DNA from: Actinomycetes bacterium
GTDB lineage: Bacteria; Actinomycetota; Coriobacteriia; Coriobacteriales; Eggerthellaceae
Reading direction: 5' to 3'
DNA: 21,615 nt
Assembly (NCBI GenBank): GCA_023403475.1
Contig: JAEYEL010000150.1
Coordinates: 1 to 21,615 of the forward strand
Shown: positions 7,760 through 13,691 of the stretch, piece after piece
How positions within the stretch are numbered: position 1 is the stretch's first letter
How the letters are laid out: each line of letters starts with the position of its first letter
The notes under the pieces: generated by a model
What the model was told of the DNA's origin: nothing
The model's input: the letters and a program-made list of their open reading frames with translations, nothing else
Databases searched by the model: none
Translations under genes and position numbers: made by a program

Positions 7760-8005
7760 ATGTCAACTGCGACGATAGCGCAAACCAGGGACGGATTCTC
7801 CAAGATAGTCCGCCAGCTGGAACGCGGAGAATCGACAGAGCATTACGTGATGAACAGAAATCGCCCCGTAGTAAAAATAGTGCCTGTCGAGCCGGCGCAC
7901 GACGTATCCAAGCGCATAGGTGTGATGAAGGGCAAGTGGGGCGACTTCGATTACGAAAGCTTCCAGGCGCTCGATGCCGAAATCGCCGACCTGATGGGGG
8001 CATAG
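7760..8005 (+). CDS. Phd/YefM family antitoxin
   Basis: The 81-residue protein has the Phd/YefM layout. An N-terminal MSTATIAQTRDGFSKIV part dimerises and binds DNA. A strand containing HYVMNRNRPVVKIVP follows, then a flexible acidic tail that usually plugs the toxin. Start choice: AAGGAGG (7749-7755) lies four bases before ATG 7760 and only one before ATG 7757, and the promoter rules out 7727. The stop codon TAG is one base from the toxin's GTG start, giving a tight antitoxin-toxin operon. Phd-type antitoxins commonly pair with PIN-domain toxins, as here. Confidence 0.9.
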   Translation: MSTATIAQTRDGFSKIVRQLERGESTEHYVMNRNRPVVKIVPVEPAHDVSKRIGVMKGKWGDFDYESFQALDAEIADLMGA

Positions 8006-8006
8006 C

Positions 8007-8411
8007 GTGAAGGTACTGCTCGATACGCATATCGCCATCTGGGCGATTGCCGACGCTCCGGCCCTGCCGGCGGCGGCGAGGAAGGCCATTCTCGACAGCG
8101 GAAACGAAATCTACGTGAGCGACATCTCGGTATGGGAGATAGCGATCAAGTCGGTGGCGAGGCCCGGCAGCATCCCGTTCAATTCCGCCGAGTTCGCAGA
8201 AGCCTGCGCCGAGTCGGGCTACCGCTTCCTGCCGGTCTCGCGCGATGCCATCATCGCCTACGAGAATCTTGACTACGAAGCGGTCGGCGACGTCCACAGA
8301 GACCCGTTCGACAGGCTCCTCCTAGCTCAATCCAAGGTGTCTGACATGCTGTTTCTCACGCATGACAGCGTTTTGCGGCTTTACAACGAGCCGCATGCAA
8401 TTATCGTATAG
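8007..8411 (+). CDS. vapC: PIN-domain toxin (VapC family ribonuclease)
   Basis: VapC toxins are Mg2+-dependent ribonucleases that cleave tRNA or rRNA. This 134-residue protein carries the acidic PIN residues in order: D6 in LLDTHIAIW, E44 in ISVWEIAIK, D102 in RDPFDRLLLAQ and D120 in THDSVL. The active site therefore looks intact. It starts at GTG 8007, with GGGGG six bases upstream, one base after the antitoxin stop. A GTG start may keep toxin output below antitoxin output. The last 31 bases lie antisense to a macrodomain gene stub, and no clear terminator follows. Confidence 0.92.
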   Translation: MKVLLDTHIAIWAIADAPALPAAARKAILDSGNEIYVSDISVWEIAIKSVARPGSIPFNSAEFAEACAESGYRFLPVSRDAIIAYENLDYEAVGDVHRDPFDRLLLAQSKVSDMLFLTHDSVLRLYNEPHAIIV

Positions 8412-8512
8412 CGCCACTCGGCCGCGCCGTCCGATCGCCTCGGGATAGCCGCGTTCACCACGGCATCGACGTCCTTCTTCGCAATATCGTTGCGCACAAT
8501 CTGGAACGGCAT
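8381..8512 (-). pseudogene. N-terminal stub of a macrodomain (O-acetyl-ADP-ribose deacetylase-like) gene
   Basis: From ATG 8512 (GGAAGGGG seven bases upstream) the minus strand reads MPFQIVRNDIAKKDVDAVVN followed by AAIPRRSDGAAEW, and stops at 8381 after 43 codons. MPFQIVRNDI(T)K...DAIVNAAN is the characteristic start of macrodomain proteins, which bind ADP-ribose and are normally about 140-350 residues. The VNAAN asparagine is replaced by Ile here, and the glycine-rich loop never follows. The break near 8430 lies close to the vapC 3' end, as if arrival of the toxin cassette removed the rest of the gene. It is probably non-functional. Confidence 0.65.
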
Positions 8513-8637
8513 CGCACAACCCCTTCCTTGCAATCAACGCCAGCCGACCGCGCAAAAACCAACTTGGCGCACGGCAGGCTCACATCGCCATGCCACCTGA
8601 CCGGCACCACACGACGAAAGGCTGTTCCTCATACACA

Positions 8638-8665
8638 AAGGCCCGCCATATGTACGGCGGGCCTT
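8638..8665 (-). terminator. Terminator of the rplM-rpsI operon
   Basis: A perfect 10-bp stem, AAGGCCCGCC (8638-8647) with GGCGGGCCTT (8656-8665), has an 8-base loop. On the minus strand it exits into TTTGTGT. It lies 60 bases past the rpsI stop. The symmetric A/T flanks mean it could also act on plus-strand transcripts coming from vapC. Confidence 0.85.
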
Positions 8666-8725
8666 CGCTTTGAAACGCATTCGCTTGCCGCAGTGGGCGT
8701 CAAGCTGTTGCCTGAAGGAAACTGA

Positions 8726-9118
8726 CTAGCGCTTGCTGAACTGCGGGCGCTTGCGAGCTTTCTTGAGACCGTACTTCTTGCGCTCGACCATACGGGAGTC
8801 GCGCGTGAGGTAGCCAGCCTTCTTCAATTCGGCACGATAGTCGCCTGCCTGGAGCAGAGCGCGGGCAATGCCGTGGCGCAAAGCTCCTGCCTGACCCGAA
8901 ATGCCGCCGCCGTTGATGATGGCCTTCACATCGAAGTGGTTCACCGTGTCCGTCACCTTGAACGGGGTCTTGGCGTAGTCGAGCAGAGCCTCGCGACCGA
9001 AATATTCCGCACCCTCGCGACCGTTCACCGTCACCTTGCCGGTGCCAGGGAAAATACGAACGCGAGCAACGGCGTTCTTACGACGGCCGGTGCCGTAATA
9101 CAAAGCTTCACCTGCCAT
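8726..9118 (-). CDS. rpsI: 30S ribosomal protein S9
   Basis: The 130-residue protein is a full-length S9, located on the 30S head with its C-terminal tail near the P-site tRNA. Visible family features are YYGTGRRKNAVARVRIFPG near the N-terminus, VNGR, GGGISGQAGALRHGIARAL in the middle, and the basic C-terminal tail RKKYGLKKARKRPQFSKR with the invariant final K-R. The start ATG follows GGGAGAG by five bases and lies two bases after the rplM stop, so the two genes are co-translated. This rplM-rpsI pairing is nearly universal in bacteria. Confidence 0.99.
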   Translation of the reverse strand: MAGEALYYGTGRRKNAVARVRIFPGTGKVTVNGREGAEYFGREALLDYAKTPFKVTDTVNHFDVKAIINGGGISGQAGALRHGIARALLQAGDYRAELKKAGYLTRDSRMVERKKYGLKKARKRPQFSKR

Positions 9119-9120
9119 GG

Positions 9121-9555
9121 TTACTCTCCCATCTTAATCTCGCGGGGCTTCTGAGCCATATGAGGATGCTCGGCGCCTGCGTACACCTTCAGCTTCTTGC
9201 CCATAGCGCGACCAAGCGTATTTTTCGGAAGCATGCCTTTCACGGCGTGCTCGATGACGCGCTCGGGGTGCTTTTCCATGGCTTGGGCGAAGGTCTCGGA
9301 CTTCAGTCCTCCGGGATAGCCGCTATGACGATAGTAAACCTTGTGCGCAGCCTTCGTGCCCGTCACGCGAATCTTGTCCGCGTTGATGATGACGACGAAA
9401 TCGCCCGTATCCACATGCGGGGTGTACTGCGGCTTGTGCTTGCCCTTGAGAATCTGCGCGGCCTTAACCGCCACACGACCCAAAACCTGATCGGTCGCGT
9501 CGATCAAGACCCACTCGCGCTCGACTTCGCCGGGCTTTGCGTGATACGTCTTCAC
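9121..9555 (-). CDS. rplM: 50S ribosomal protein L13
   Basis: The 144-residue protein is a full-length L13, an early-assembling 50S protein. It shows VLIDATDQVLGRVAVKAAQI, then GKHKP, GDFVVIINADKI, KVYYRHSGYPGG, and an AVKGMLPKNTLGR segment near the C-terminus. The start is GTG at 9555, encoding MKTYHAKPGEVERE; GGAGG lies about eight bases upstream. The frame is open for 58 more codons upstream, but those residues are not L13-like and lie in the untranslated leader. It is the first gene of the rplM-rpsI operon. Confidence 0.98.
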   Translation of the reverse strand: MKTYHAKPGEVEREWVLIDATDQVLGRVAVKAAQILKGKHKPQYTPHVDTGDFVVIINADKIRVTGTKAAHKVYYRHSGYPGGLKSETFAQAMEKHPERVIEHAVKGMLPKNTLGRAMGKKLKVYAGAEHPHMAQKPREIKMGE

Positions 9556-9706
9556 TTTGTTCCTCCAACGTTTCTGCAATGTTTGTTTCCAAAAGTGCAG
9601 GTCTTGCGGTTGCCGGTTTCCTACGCCAACACGCCGCCACAGGGCCTGGACTCCCAAGGCATGCGCTACCGTTTTCCCTGCATGTACGGGGCTTTTGAAA
9701 GCGAAC
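9556..9706 (-). promoter_or_regulatory. Long 5' leader of rplM
   Basis: About 150 untranslated bases separate the likely transcription start (near 9706) from the GTG of rplM. L13 leaders in some bacteria fold into RNAs that let L13 or S9 repress their own operon. The length would fit such a leader, but no specific fold was matched by eye. Confidence 0.3.
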
Positions 9707-9712
9707 CTTTGC

Positions 9713-9742
9713 ATTGTATACAGGAGCAACCCGCAAAGTCAA
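9713..9742 (-). promoter_or_regulatory. Promoter of the rplM-rpsI operon
   Basis: On the minus strand, TTGACT (9742-9737) and TACAAT (9718-9713) are separated by 18 bases. Each differs from the sigma-70 consensus at one base, as expected for a strong housekeeping promoter. Confidence 0.65.
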
Positions 9743-9994
9743 CGAAAACCTGAGCCTTTGCGCCCATCTGCAAAAATATTCCGCGCAGAGCAGGAGGGCG
9801 CGCAGCGGGCTGCACAGTGAGGCTACGCAGCGAACGTGGATGAGGGAGCAAGAGAGGCGGATGCGGATTTAAAAGCGAGAAGTGCGCAGGCTACGAAGAT
9901 CGACGAGGCCACATGAACGGAGCTACGCTGACAAACACTTCTGCGAGAATCGAAAAAACTGCACGAGCGAGACTGCGCAACAGGGAGTTCTCTC
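9743..9994. other. Intergenic region between the LysR gene and the rplM promoter, with repeat copy A
   Basis: No gene is supported here. A short plus-strand frame (about 9823-9906) reads as a charged helix (EADADLKARSAQATKIDEA) but has no start codon or ribosome binding site. The region holds one copy of a dispersed repeat (9825-9890) whose partner lies at 20795-20855. No terminator for the LysR gene was recognised. Confidence 0.4.
9825..9890 (+). repeat. Dispersed imperfect repeat, copy A
   Basis: The core at 9856-9881 (GGCGGATGCGGATTT, then AAAAGCGAGAA) matches 20819-20844 at 23 of 26 positions. ACGCAGC (9825-9831) upstream and a weaker GCG.AG...ACG match downstream are also shared. Both copies lie between genes in the same orientation, about 11 kb apart. 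Confidence 0.5.
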
Positions 9995-10924
9995 TTACAG
10001 TATACTCCTCGCAAATTCGAAGAACGCTGCGGCACGCTTGTTGTTTTCGAGCGCGAGCATATACGCCGTGGCTCTTAAGCGTGGGTCTTCAATGACCCGA
10101 TAGGTGATGTCGTCGCGCATGCTCAAGCACTGATTTTCCACCATTCCGCCAGACGTGATCATAACGCATTTGCTATCGAAATCGGAAAGAAAATACGACG
10201 CAGGGGAATCAATATCGAAATGAACTGGCTTGAAAAAGGGCACCATTTCGTTACGGTCGAAGACATCCTTGGTCATCTCCCTCATGTAGTCAAAGCTGTT
10301 CGTCACGCTTGTCATAATAGGAACACGCTCAAGCTCATCGAGGGTGATCTTCTCCTTTTTGGCAAGACGGTTATCTTTACGAAGCCACACAACCAAAGAG
10401 TCAACACTCAAGGGGAGCACAGCTATGCCGTCGTAGTCTTCGCCAGTGAAACATGTTTCCGGGTTACCGCAGCGATAATCGATGGTCACATCGAACGCAC
10501 CTTTTCGCAATGCCTCAACAGGAACCATGCTAACAAGTTTCGAAAAAGAGACCTCCAAACCCACATGAGCCTTGCGATACTCCTTCCCCAAAAGAAAAAG
10601 AACGTTGTTCGCCTTGTTCCCCTCAAGAAATATGGCAATAGAGAAACTTTTTCCCTGTGCGTTTTTCTGTATCTCCTTGCAACACCGTAAGCAATCGTCC
10701 CAAAGCGCCAGCATGGACGAAGTTTCCTGCGCGAAATACTTCCCCGCAGGCGCAAGTGAGACTTTCTTTTGATCGTGGTTGATAAGGCGAAGCCCTGTCT
10801 CTGCCTCAAGTTCGGCCATATGCTTGCTTAAGCATGACTGCGTGATATGCAGCTCTTTTGATGCCTTGCTCAAATTCTGCGTGATGGCGAACGTCTGAAA
10901 TTCGCGAATCAACTCAAGATGCAT
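9995..10924 (-). CDS. LysR-family transcriptional regulator
   Basis: The 309-residue protein begins MHLELIREFQTFAITQNLSK, then a helix-turn-helix SKELHITQSCLSKHMAELEA at about 25-45 and GLRLINHDQKKVSLAPAGKYF, a standard LysR winged helix. Residues 90-309 form the effector-binding domain, which usually binds a pathway substrate or intermediate. The start at 10924 has GGAGG eight bases upstream; the open frame 31 codons further upstream is not LysR-like. It is the last gene of the minus-strand reductase array, separated from the upstream MFS gene by a terminator, so it probably has its own promoter. Its position suggests that it controls the transport and molybdoenzyme genes. In related gut actinobacteria some dehydroxylase clusters have LysR control, but the link here is inference. 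Confidence 0.92.
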   Translation of the reverse strand: MHLELIREFQTFAITQNLSKASKELHITQSCLSKHMAELEAETGLRLINHDQKKVSLAPAGKYFAQETSSMLALWDDCLRCCKEIQKNAQGKSFSIAIFLEGNKANNVLFLLGKEYRKAHVGLEVSFSKLVSMVPVEALRKGAFDVTIDYRCGNPETCFTGEDYDGIAVLPLSVDSLVVWLRKDNRLAKKEKITLDELERVPIMTSVTNSFDYMREMTKDVFDRNEMVPFFKPVHFDIDSPASYFLSDFDSKCVMITSGGMVENQCLSMRDDITYRVIEDPRLRATAYMLALENNKRAAAFFEFARSIL

Positions 10925-11050
10925 GGCCCCCACCTCCACAACCAAGAGCGAACCGCCGCCGTGTTTCAAACTGGCAACGTACTGGATTGACATCCAAATC
11001 ACCACTGAGTTTACCACAAAAACTTAAGTGTAAAGGCTGCGAAACGCAAA

Positions 11051-11084
11051 GAGGGTGCTTGCGTGCAGCACGACAAGCACCCTC
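11051..11084 (-). terminator. Terminator after the OFA-type MFS gene
   Basis: A perfect 11-bp stem, GAGGGTGCTTG (11051-11061) with CAAGCACCCTC (11074-11084), has a 12-base loop and exits on the minus strand into TTTGCGTTT. It lies 28 bases past the MFS stop and separates the transport/reductase transcript from the LysR gene. Confidence 0.85.
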
Positions 11085-11111
11085 ATCTTCATGGGAAGAA
11101 AATCCGTTCCG

Positions 11112-12392
11112 CTAATCTTCTACTTTATCCCACTTGATTTTTCCCACATACGTGCAAGCAACAACAACAAGCACGCCAATAACAACGACTATGACCATCG
11201 CCGCCATCAGTGCCGCTTGATAAGAACCAAGCGCTTGGTATACGAAGCTGATGATGGTGCCGCTAATTCCACCCATAAGGCCGTTTACAGTCATGAGGTT
11301 CGAGAAAATTTTCGAATAGTCCTTGCTGCCATAAAGAGAGCGCACTACAAGAGGATATCCGACCGAAACGAGTGCGTTGTGCGAACCGAACAGGAACGCA
11401 CCCACGAGCAGCGCCGCAGCCATCGGCACGAAGACCCAGAGCGCGAAACCTACGAAGAAGGCAGCCACGAACACCACGAATGTCGCCTTAAGCCCGGCCT
11501 TGCCCTGCATGAAGCCGAATACGATCTTGCCGCAAATGTTACCAACAGCCGCAACGGAAATCATCGAAGCTCCCAGCAAAGCGGCGCTTCCCGGATCCAT
11601 AATGCCGTTCATGGCCTCTGTGGCAATTGCCACTTGGTTGCTGTTGAATCCCATGCCCATCGAGGTAAACAGAATGACCACGACCATGATCCAGAATGGG
11701 GCAGTTTTCAATGCCTTCGAGCGCGCAAGACCCTGCTTCATCATGTCGGCTTCCTCTGCAGCCAAAGCAGCATCGAAACCGTACGGCTGCAACCCTTTGT
11801 CTTCCGGCTTAAACTTGAACACGAACAGCGTCCAAGGGACGAGGCACACAACGATAAGCGCAGCGTTGAGCTGATAAGCCGTTTGCCATCCAAGATTTTG
11901 AAGGATGATGGTGAACAGAGGAGCCCAGCAAAAGGTGCCCACGCCAGTAAAAGCAGCGGCAATGCCCAACACCCTACCGCGATACTTTTTGCCGAACCAA
12001 TTCCCCAAAAGCGTCGGCACGGTCAGCGTTGCAATGCAAGGCACGGCGAGACCGAGCACGCCGCCCCATACATAGAACCAAATGGCGCTATTACCGAACG
12101 AGAACATGAACACCGCCAAGGCTAGAATCACTGCCGAAAGCGTAGTTACGACATTGACGTTTTTTGTCTGAATTGCTTGACCCCAAAACGAAGTGGCGAT
12201 GCAGGAAACCACCGAACACACGGTCATCCACAACATCCAATCGCCCGGCCCAACGCCAATAGCCTTCGAAACTGGAAGCAGATACACACCAACAATACTG
12301 ATGGATGCCGCCATAGAAGCAGCGTTGACAAAGCAGCATCCTATGAAAATCCACCAAGCATAGTGCATTTTCGTTGTCTTTGATTCAGTCAT
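11112..12392 (-). CDS. OFA-type major facilitator superfamily transporter
   Basis: The 426-residue inner-membrane protein has about twelve hydrophobic helices, six on each side of a polar loop (FKPEDKGLQPYGFDAALAAEE). The N-terminal helix pattern YAWWIFIGCCFVNAASM, and a WFGKKYRGRVLGIAAAFTG loop after helix 4, resemble the oxalate/formate antiporter (OFA) group, which exchanges small carboxylates. The substrate may be an aromatic or other organic acid used by the neighbouring molybdoenzymes (inference). ATG 12392 follows AAGGGA by four bases; a GTG 24 bases upstream lacks a site. The gene begins 46 bases after the zinc-ribbon gene, so it may be the last cistron of the reductase transcript. 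A 9-bp dyad lies just upstream. Confidence 0.88.
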   Translation of the reverse strand: MTESKTTKMHYAWWIFIGCCFVNAASMAASISIVGVYLLPVSKAIGVGPGDWMLWMTVCSVVSCIATSFWGQAIQTKNVNVVTTLSAVILALAVFMFSFGNSAIWFYVWGGVLGLAVPCIATLTVPTLLGNWFGKKYRGRVLGIAAAFTGVGTFCWAPLFTIILQNLGWQTAYQLNAALIVVCLVPWTLFVFKFKPEDKGLQPYGFDAALAAEEADMMKQGLARSKALKTAPFWIMVVVILFTSMGMGFNSNQVAIATEAMNGIMDPGSAALLGASMISVAAVGNICGKIVFGFMQGKAGLKATFVVFVAAFFVGFALWVFVPMAAALLVGAFLFGSHNALVSVGYPLVVRSLYGSKDYSKIFSNLMTVNGLMGGISGTIISFVYQALGSYQAALMAAMVIVVVIGVLVVVACTYVGKIKWDKVED

Positions 12393-12421
12393 ATCTTCCC
12401 TTTTCTCTCTTGGCACCGTCC

Positions 12422-12454
12422 ATTATCGCAAATGCCTCTCATCGCTGCGATAAT
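12422..12454. promoter_or_regulatory. Perfect dyad upstream of the OFA-type MFS gene (possible operator)
   Basis: ATTATCGCA (12422-12430) and TGCGATAAT (12446-12454) form a perfect 9-bp inverted repeat separated by 15 bases. It overlaps the end of the zinc-ribbon gene and lies 30 bases before the MFS start. No T-run follows, so a terminator is unlikely. The shape fits a dimeric regulator site, such as that of the nearby LysR protein, or an RNA hairpin that separates expression of the two genes. Confidence 0.45.
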
Positions 12455-12633
12455 AGACGATGTATCCGTTGACCAGGAGGAGGCGGGGCGAGTCTCCCGC
12501 ATGTCGGACATGCTTCAACCCCTTCTGGCAAAGCTGCGCCGCAAAAACGACAGTAGACCCGTCTTCCCTCTTCCCGCTTTGCTTCCTCACCCGCACGAGA
12601 ACACGATCCGCATCCCGTGCAATAAAAACACAT
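12439..12633 (-). CDS. Small zinc-ribbon protein
   Basis: The 64-residue protein has one clear zinc ribbon at C28/C31 and C42/C45 (YCRFCGAALPEGVEACPTCG). A second cysteine group near the start (C2, C5, C8, C11) could bind another metal. A PPPP stretch and a basic tail (QRIHRLLSQR) end the protein. ATG 12633 has GGAGTAAGGA two to eight bases upstream and lies five bases after the FKBP stop, so it is co-transcribed with it. The ribbon type (free zinc ribbon of the zf-ribbon_3 sort) is common and gives no reaction. A role in handling or regulating the reductases is only guilt by association. Confidence 0.7.
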   Translation of the reverse strand: MCFYCTGCGSCSRAGEEAKREEGRRVYCRFCGAALPEGVEACPTCGRLAPPPPGQRIHRLLSQR

Positions 12634-12638
12634 ATTCC

Positions 12639-13073
12639 TTACTCCACATCGACAAGCTGCAGCCAGTACACCAGCTCCTTACCGGCCAAAGGATGGTTGA
12701 AGTCTATGGTGACCGTGCTTGCATCGGCTTGAACAACCGTCACAGGAATGGGCATGCCGCTTACAGGATTTGACCACGCGAACACATCCCCTTCCTTGAG
12801 CCTATCGCCGTTCCGAATGAATGAGCGCGTATACGTTTTCACCCCAGCGGGATCGCGTTCCCCAAAACCGAGAGAACAGGGAATGCGCACTGTGCGCTCC
12901 TCACCTATCTCCATGGAAAGAAACGCGTCGTCCATTCCCTTGGGGATTTCTCCTACACCAAGTACAATTCGCTCGGGATCTCCAAAAGAATGGTCGTCAA
13001 ACGCCTCGCCGTCCGCCGCCCCGCCCTTGTAGTGAACATGAGCAACCTTGCCAATGCGCCCGTGCACAGACAT
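12639..13073 (-). CDS. FKBP-type peptidyl-prolyl isomerase, SlyD-like
   Basis: This 144-residue cytoplasmic foldase has the split-FKBP layout of SlyD. An N-terminal strand VAHVHYKGG starts it, then GEAFDDHSFGDPERIVLGVG with the catalytic-site segment, IPKGMDDAFLSMEIGEERTV, an inserted chaperone flap (residues about 70-125), and the closing strand DFNHPLAGKELVYWLQLVDV. NHPLAGK is the SlyD signature. The metal-binding His/Cys-rich tail of E. coli SlyD is missing. The start is uncertain: ATG 13073 has AAGGG eleven bases upstream, while TTG 13079 has it five bases upstream. The gene follows ferredoxin B within the array and may help fold its Fe-S or molybdoenzyme proteins (inference). Confidence 0.85.
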   Translation of the reverse strand: MSVHGRIGKVAHVHYKGGAADGEAFDDHSFGDPERIVLGVGEIPKGMDDAFLSMEIGEERTVRIPCSLGFGERDPAGVKTYTRSFIRNGDRLKEGDVFAWSNPVSGMPIPVTVVQADASTVTIDFNHPLAGKELVYWLQLVDVE

Positions 13074-13079
13074 CGCCAA

Positions 13080-13193
13080 TCACGCCCTTCTGTAATCATT
13101 CGTCAATTTACTCATCGTTTTAGTCGTCAACGAACCATCCTTGACCGCCAATCTTCTCGCTATCTTGTCAACCCTATTCGCGGAAAGAGTCTT
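13080..13193 (-). pseudogene. Probable out-of-frame C-terminal extension of ferredoxin B
   Basis: Just after the ferredoxin B stop, the +1 frame on the minus strand stays open to a TGA at 13080-13082. It encodes VRKTLSANRVDKIARRLAVK, then DGSLTTKTMSKLTNDYRRA, a well-mixed basic helical sequence that looks like real protein. It fills the gap to the FKBP gene and ends immediately before it, as a normal gene end would. Skipping one base in GACGGTGCGTAAG (around 13192-13200) would join the frames and give a protein of about 200 residues. This could be a disabling indel, a sequencing error or a programmed shift. The domain itself was not recognised. Confidence 0.5.
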
Positions 13194-13689
13194 ACGCACC
13201 GTCAAGCTCATCGACACTGCGCACATCGGAATCGTCGCGGTGCGTTGCGAACTCGACCTGGCCGTATGCCTCAACGGCAATAGCCGCCGCCTTGCGTCGA
13301 TTTGTATCGCTTCGACGTTGGGAAACGAATTTGCCCCGCGTTTCATACGGTTTGAACTGCGGAACGAAAAGCACCTGCTTGGTCTTGCTCTCCATGCATT
13401 TCGCAAGTTCTTCCACAGGGCCGTACTTCATAACGTCGGCCAGACAGTGATGGACGCAGATAGGCTCGCGCCCCTTCATTGTACGATCAACACACAGGTC
13501 GCACAAATCGGTGGGCACGGGAATTTTGTTCCAATTCATACGCCCAGACTCAATTTCCCAAGGCCCTTCATCCACAACTTTTATGCCCCAAGCTCCCACT
13601 GGGTAGCCGTGCTCTTCCTTGCACGACACCTCGCACGATTGACAACCAGAACAGTATTCGTAGTCAATAAGAAGCCCGTATGTCGCCAT
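13192..13689 (-). CDS. 4Fe-4S ferredoxin-type electron-transfer subunit (partner of molybdoenzyme B)
   Basis: The 165-residue protein has eight cysteines spaced for two [4Fe-4S] clusters: C13/C16/C19/C23 (CSGCQSCEVSC) and C63/C66/C78/C82 (CDLC and CVHHC). It belongs with DmsB/PhsB-like or transhydroxylase-beta-like subunits but is shorter than DmsB, with two cluster motifs rather than four. The ATG lies two bases after the molybdoenzyme B stop, so they are translationally coupled and probably form a complex. The core ends near residue 113 (KQVLFVPQ). A tail of about 50 residues (starting FKPYETRGKF) follows that the sister ferredoxin lacks. The tail seems to continue in another frame to 13080, so the true protein may be longer. 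Confidence 0.92.
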   Translation of the reverse strand: MATYGLLIDYEYCSGCQSCEVSCKEEHGYPVGAWGIKVVDEGPWEIESGRMNWNKIPVPTDLCDLCVDRTMKGREPICVHHCLADVMKYGPVEELAKCMESKTKQVLFVPQFKPYETRGKFVSQRRSDTNRRKAAAIAVEAYGQVEFATHRDDSDVRSVDELDGA

Positions 13690-13691
13690 AA

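Noticed and set aside
11055..12125. 356-codon plus-strand frame opposite the OFA-type carrier
   Set aside because: It is rich in His, Arg and Asn as expected for the complement of hydrophobic codons, and has no motif.
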